Shown: in pieces, positions 60,493 through 64,000 of the stretch
Position numbering within the stretch: the stretch's first letter is position 1
How the letters are laid out: each line of letters begins with the position of its first letter
Origin: Bacteroidota bacterium
Lineage (GTDB): Bacteria > Bacteroidota > Bacteroidia > Cytophagales > Cyclobacteriaceae
NCBI GenBank assembly: GCA_018266395.1
Contig: JAFEAM010000021.1
Span: 1 to 64,000, forward strand
DNA length: 64,000 nucleotides
Direction: 5' to 3'
Notes under the pieces: generated by a model
Told to the model about the DNA's origin: nothing
The model's input: only the letters and a program-made list of their open reading frames with translations
Databases searched by the model: none
Made by a program: the position numbers and the translations under genes

Positions 60493-63480
60493 TTACTGAA
60501 AAAGGCCTTCAAGATTGCTCTCCTTCACATAGGCATTGAACGCACCAGGCGAAAGAAGTTCCTTCAGCGTCGTAAGGGCACCGGCTGCAAAATTATCGAA
60601 TCCATTCTCCAGCGCCACGATTATATACAACTTCAGAATCTTTACTGAATGACCGTTTACCTGGATAGCCTCGGACAGGATGTGGTAAGCCTTGAGTTTG
60701 TTGCCCTGCTGACGGAAGAATCTGGCCGCCGCCACTATACCGTCGTCAAAGTAGGGATTACTTTTTCCAAGCCAGTTAAAGTGTTGAGATGCTGCCTCTT
60801 TGTGGCCCTGTTTCTCCTCCATGGCCGCCAGGAAATAAACCCGCTCAACTTCATGGTAGGGCACGAAGGTGAGTCCTGCTTTCAGTTGTGGCTCCACCAG
60901 GTCCCAACGGCCCAGGGCCATCAACAACCTCAATTCAAAATACTTGAGCTCTGTCAAAATATTCTTGTCCGTCACGCGGGCCCCATTCAGTCTTGACAAG
61001 AGCGACAATGCGGATCTTTTGTCATCCAGATCATTGAATCGACGGGCCTGGTCCAGATAAGCCCTGGCTCTCCAGTTTGGATCAACAACTCCGTCAGCCA
61101 TGCGCCGGAAGGTGACTGTGTCATTTAACGGAATTCTGAATTGCGCAAACTGATACTTCTCCTTGTCGTTAAGCTTATTCCAGTCTTCTGTTCGTGCCTG
61201 GAGCACCTTAATCATACTCTTCGCCATCGCCTGCAACGTAGTATCGTTAGACAGGCTGATAAGCTCCCAGTTTGAAATGGATTTCTCAATTTGTCCGGTT
61301 TCGGCCAGTGCAACGGCTTCCACAACGGGTGCCTGGGGAGACCGTTGATTGATGGCGTAGAGCAAATTGACAAGAGCAGCATCCGGTTTTCTCTGATCCA
61401 AGCACCAAAGAGCAAGGGTTGTATTATGTCTTCCCTGGTCTTCGCCGCTGAATATGATCTCCTGCAGCAATTCAAAGGCCTTGTTAATCCTTCCCTGTGC
61501 ATAGCACGCATGTGCAGCCGGTACAAGAATCTTGTCTTTCAAATACCGGTTTGTATCAAGTCGTGCGATGCTGAGATAGTCTTCAAGCCACGTGGTATCG
61601 CTTTGCCCGATTTGATTGATGATGAAATTTCCAATCTCTGCTGCTTTGAATACATTCAGTATAGAGTCTTTCGGAACAGAAGGTTTTCCCTCAATGAGGA
61701 AGTGATTGACGTTCGCAAGTGCAATGATGTTGGACTTTGTTCTTTCAGCACCTGAAAGAAGCTGGCTCAGGGTGTCGGGTCGGATGGGCTCTTTCATTTG
61801 AGCCAGGAGTCCCAACCGGTTGAGGTCGGCAGTGGGCTTTAGTCGTGTATTGTAAGCTGCCAGGGTGAAGTAGTGAAAGGCGGAATCGGTCATGCCCATC
61901 CTGGCAAAGGTCTGTCCCAGGGTATTTTTCAGAACGGCGCTTCGGGGATTTGACCTGAGGGCATCCTTCAGGTAGATCACATCCCTGAGGGCACGTCCCT
62001 TCTGCATATAGCGTTCAGCCTCATAGCTTCGTGTAAACTCTGTGGGGCGGAATGAGTTTGCGTCCCTGGCATAATCATCAGCCTTGTCAATATTACCCCG
62101 TTCCGCCTCCAGTCTGGACAGCTCAAGCGAAGAGTGCTGATTATAGGAGGCATAGAAGTGGGCGCGCTGGTGGTAGCCTGATGAAAGGACCGGATCACCG
62201 ATTGAAAAATAATAATCGCCCCAGCCTGTATAGTAGCCGGAAATGAAATGGTTAACCGGCACCATCCAGTAGTTGTAGAATAAAAGCGCCAGTGCGAAAA
62301 TGAGACCAGCCAGCCGGAACGAGAACCAGGGCATCGCAGTAGGCTTGTATAGCACCTTGTACACCGGCAGGTTTTGCGCCATGAGTCCAAGAAAGTTGGA
62401 CAGAACGTAGAAGAAGAACATCATGCCATAGCCGATGTGTGTGAACAACACCACATCTGCCACCGAAAGCAGGGCAGTGTCATTGGAAGTGCTGTAGAAA
62501 AAGCCCAGAAGTGCCATGGATACCGCCCCTATGGACAGTGTAAGGTAGACCGGCAGAATGGCATCTTCGAAAATGTGCCCCCACAAAGGGCGACGTTGCT
62601 GAACGCTCCAGATGGAGAGAATCATGGATATGGAAAGCAGCCAGAATACGGGCAGTCCGTACTTCCATTCAATGGACCCAATGCGTTGGAGGTAAGTGAG
62701 CCAGAGGTTAATCAGGTAAACAGCAGAGATGATCAGAAAGTGGCGAAGGCTTCCCGAGGTCGACTTCAGCTGAGATGACATCCACACAAAGGATCCGACG
62801 ATTTCGTGGGCAACTGTAATGCACAACATGACAAATACCACAATAGCGGCAGGCACCGTGCTGAGCGCCAGGTAGTGCAGAGGGCTCTTCACATGGGAAA
62901 ACAATGAAACGATGATGATGAATACAGCCATCGCAGCAATGTGTGTGAGCAACCTGATGGAGAAGAGTGCGTGCCGCTTAACAAACTGGAAATAGATTCC
63001 TGGTCCAATCAGCAGTATCATCATTCCTGCAAGCGGAATCTTGCCTGCTACGCCGAAAAGGACCAGCCCTTCCACCTGAAAAGTGGACATAAGAAAAAGC
63101 AGAATGCCGGCACCGATAAGGAACCAGTATCGGGGAAGTGCCGACACGATGGAAAGCACCATGATCAACGCCAGAAGAAAGGCAGCCAGGTAAATATCCA
63201 GGGAACTCAACCTGACATTCATTTCGTTTCCCAACCACCTCTCGAAGACAACATAGTTATCTGCGATGATGGAGAAGTCAAATCCCCCGTTCTGAAATAC
63301 ATATAAAGTGTGCTCCTGTTCCTGCAACTCCTGAACTTGCTGCCATGTATAGACGGGAGCAGGATAGATCAAATAGGAGAAGATCGTGAGAGCGGCAATG
63401 GAAAAGAAAACAAGTGCCAGTACAGTCCACCAGCGCCGGTGAGCATCGGGCCAGGATCTCCAGAAGTAGAATGAATCCAT
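60493..63480 (-). CDS. 995-residue multispanning membrane protein with TPR domain
   Basis: I do not recognise this protein. The first 420 residues hold about ten to twelve TM helices, including one near 18-38 followed by a polar loop to about 85 (with FQNGGFDFSIIADNYVVFERWLGNEM). The remaining 570 residues are helical and TPR-like (DKADDYARDANSFRPTEF, GRINKAFELLQEIIF, KRSALSLLSRLNG, KLKAYHILSEAIQ). A scaffold or assembly role in the envelope is plausible, with the TPR domain on one side of the inner membrane. It starts 18 bases after the gatC stop. Confidence 0.75.
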   Translation of the reverse strand: MDSFYFWRSWPDAHRRWWTVLALVFFSIAALTIFSYLIYPAPVYTWQQVQELQEQEHTLYVFQNGGFDFSIIADNYVVFERWLGNEMNVRLSSLDIYLAAFLLALIMVLSIVSALPRYWFLIGAGILLFLMSTFQVEGLVLFGVAGKIPLAGMMILLIGPGIYFQFVKRHALFSIRLLTHIAAMAVFIIIVSLFSHVKSPLHYLALSTVPAAIVVFVMLCITVAHEIVGSFVWMSSQLKSTSGSLRHFLIISAVYLINLWLTYLQRIGSIEWKYGLPVFWLLSISMILSIWSVQQRRPLWGHIFEDAILPVYLTLSIGAVSMALLGFFYSTSNDTALLSVADVVLFTHIGYGMMFFFYVLSNFLGLMAQNLPVYKVLYKPTAMPWFSFRLAGLIFALALLFYNYWMVPVNHFISGYYTGWGDYYFSIGDPVLSSGYHQRAHFYASYNQHSSLELSRLEAERGNIDKADDYARDANSFRPTEFTRSYEAERYMQKGRALRDVIYLKDALRSNPRSAVLKNTLGQTFARMGMTDSAFHYFTLAAYNTRLKPTADLNRLGLLAQMKEPIRPDTLSQLLSGAERTKSNIIALANVNHFLIEGKPSVPKDSILNVFKAAEIGNFIINQIGQSDTTWLEDYLSIARLDTNRYLKDKILVPAAHACYAQGRINKAFELLQEIIFSGEDQGRHNTTLALWCLDQRKPDAALVNLLYAINQRSPQAPVVEAVALAETGQIEKSISNWELISLSNDTTLQAMAKSMIKVLQARTEDWNKLNDKEKYQFAQFRIPLNDTVTFRRMADGVVDPNWRARAYLDQARRFNDLDDKRSALSLLSRLNGARVTDKNILTELKYFELRLLMALGRWDLVEPQLKAGLTFVPYHEVERVYFLAAMEEKQGHKEAASQHFNWLGKSNPYFDDGIVAAARFFRQQGNKLKAYHILSEAIQVNGHSVKILKLYIIVALENGFDNFAAGALTTLKELLSPGAFNAYVKESNLEGLFQ

Positions 63481-63498
63481 TGGAAAGTCCGTCCGGGG

Positions 63499-63786
63499 TT
63501 ATTCAAGTACTTTGGGTACTTTGAAAAAATCATTGTCCTTCTCGGGAGCCTGAGACAAGGCGCGTTGTTGGTCAAGATGGGGACCAGGTTCATCTTCCCT
63601 CCATCGGTTGACTTCGAGGCTCATGGACGTAATGGGCTCTGCCTGATCAGTATTGACTTCCTGAAGCTTTTCGACCCAGGTGATAATGTTATTCAAATCC
63701 GCCAGGGTGCTATCGATGTCCTTTTCATCCAGTTCCAGACGGGACAGGTGTGCCAGTTTGTTCAGTAGGGGTCTGTCGATTTCCAT
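63499..63786 (-). CDS. gatC: Asp-tRNA(Asn)/Glu-tRNA(Gln) amidotransferase subunit C
   Basis: Small subunit of GatCAB, which amidates misacylated Glu-tRNA(Gln) and/or Asp-tRNA(Asn). The 95 residues have the family pattern LLNKLAHLSRLELDEKD at the start and a Pro-rich C-terminal wrap-around region (RWREDEPGPH, SQAPEKDNDFFKVPKVLE). Its presence shows the organism uses the indirect route for at least one of Gln or Asn. Its first 62 bases overlap the plsC 3' end. Confidence 0.93.
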   Translation of the reverse strand: MEIDRPLLNKLAHLSRLELDEKDIDSTLADLNNIITWVEKLQEVNTDQAEPITSMSLEVNRWREDEPGPHLDQQRALSQAPEKDNDFFKVPKVLE

Positions 63787-64000
63787 TATTTTTCAGTTCC
63801 CTGTCGATCACTTCAAATACCCTTTGTTTAAGGGGCTTCAGATCTGCCAGCGTAAGCCCGCTGGTGGATATTGGTTGGTGAAAGATTACTTTCACTACTC
63901 CCCACTTCAGCAGGAACTCACTGGGAGGCAAAAGTATCCAATTGTTGGGAATCGTAACGGGGACCAGTGGGATTTGTTTTTCTATGGCAAGGCGGAAGGC
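63725..64000 (-). CDS. plsC: PlsC-type lysophosphatidic acid acyltransferase, C-terminal part
   Basis: The last 91 codons of a gene that enters from the right edge. AFRLAIEKQIPLVPVTI is the typical strand-turn after the PlsC GxR motif, followed by a region like KVIFHQPISTSGLTLADLKPLKQRVFEVIDREL, the end of 1-acyl-glycerol-3-phosphate acyltransferases. These acylate lysophosphatidate in phospholipid synthesis at the inner membrane. The HxxxxD and substrate motifs are outside the window. Confidence 0.82.
   Translation of the reverse strand, partial: AFRLAIEKQIPLVPVTIPNNWILLPPSEFLLKWGVVKVIFHQPISTSGLTLADLKPLKQRVFEVIDRELKNNGNRQTPTEQTGTPVPSGTG

Overview
The window looks like chromosomal DNA of a Bacteroidota bacterium, most probably from the Cytophagales/Chitinophagales side of the phylum. 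Reasons: a PorT-type type IX secretion protein next to ubiE, a Wza/Wzc/PHP-phosphatase exopolysaccharide block, families almost confined to the phylum (DUF5606, DUF6588, DUF3127, head-GIN DUF2807), and many upstream regions carrying TAnnTTTG, the Bacteroidota -7 promoter element. Purine-rich Shine-Dalgarno sites are rarely obvious. Codon use looks uniform, and I see no prophage, integrase, transposase, rRNA operon or CRISPR array. This is mostly an ordinary housekeeping stretch with several small accessory islets.

Layout. 1-2034: 5' end of a leftward tRNA gene, a SnoaL-like protein, pdxH, then a 549-bp gene-free stretch of duplicated REP-like repeats. 2035-9304: hflX leftward, then a rightward polysaccharide block (GT4 glycosyltransferase, Wza-like lipoprotein, Wzc tyrosine kinase, PHP phosphatase, NAD-dependent epimerase). 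9425-15457: TPR protein, comA, DUF368/PopT, aroE, uvrB. 15495-21410: small beta-barrel, Fe/Mn SOD, and a MocR regulator with a putative regulon (outer-membrane protein, tiny membrane peptide, DMT exporter) marked by two near-identical 47-bp operators; then OsmC and DinB. 21463-29598: branched-chain aminotransferase, quinone-reductase-like MDR, FMN protein, a 72-aa basic protein, DUF3127, tadA, aspS, TPR lipoprotein, bestrophin.

29747-42775: SDR, porT, ubiE, a PD40/OmpA protein, engB, DUF5606, fbp, aspartate kinase, DMT exporter, low-molecular-weight tyrosine phosphatase, enoyl-CoA hydratase, DUF6588, waaA, rsgA. 42783-50081: GT2, FemAB/GNAT-like protein, Mpo1-like, DUF4442, saccharopine dehydrogenase-like, NhaC, 3'-5' exonuclease, MFS. 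50216-64000: X-Pro peptidase, YigZ, head-GIN protein with nine SGSG repeats, MgtC, YhhN, MFS, prfB with its programmed +1 frameshift, a second branched-chain aminotransferase, comB, gcvT, a 995-aa membrane-TPR protein, gatC and the 3' part of plsC.

How the genes connect. The 3333-9304 block should make and export a polysaccharide controlled by a Wzc kinase/phosphatase cycle. PopT (undecaprenyl-phosphate recycling), waaA and plsC belong to envelope biogenesis. comA and comB lie 47 kb apart but together give the first two steps to 3-sulfolactate, a possible link to the sulfonates and sulfonolipids of this phylum. PorT and the PD40/OmpA protein flank ubiE, which hints at type IX secretion. The least explained part is the MocR islet at 16.7-20.3 kb with its duplicated operator. 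Many -7 boxes lie only 4-10 bases before the start codon, which points to leaderless or near-leaderless mRNAs.
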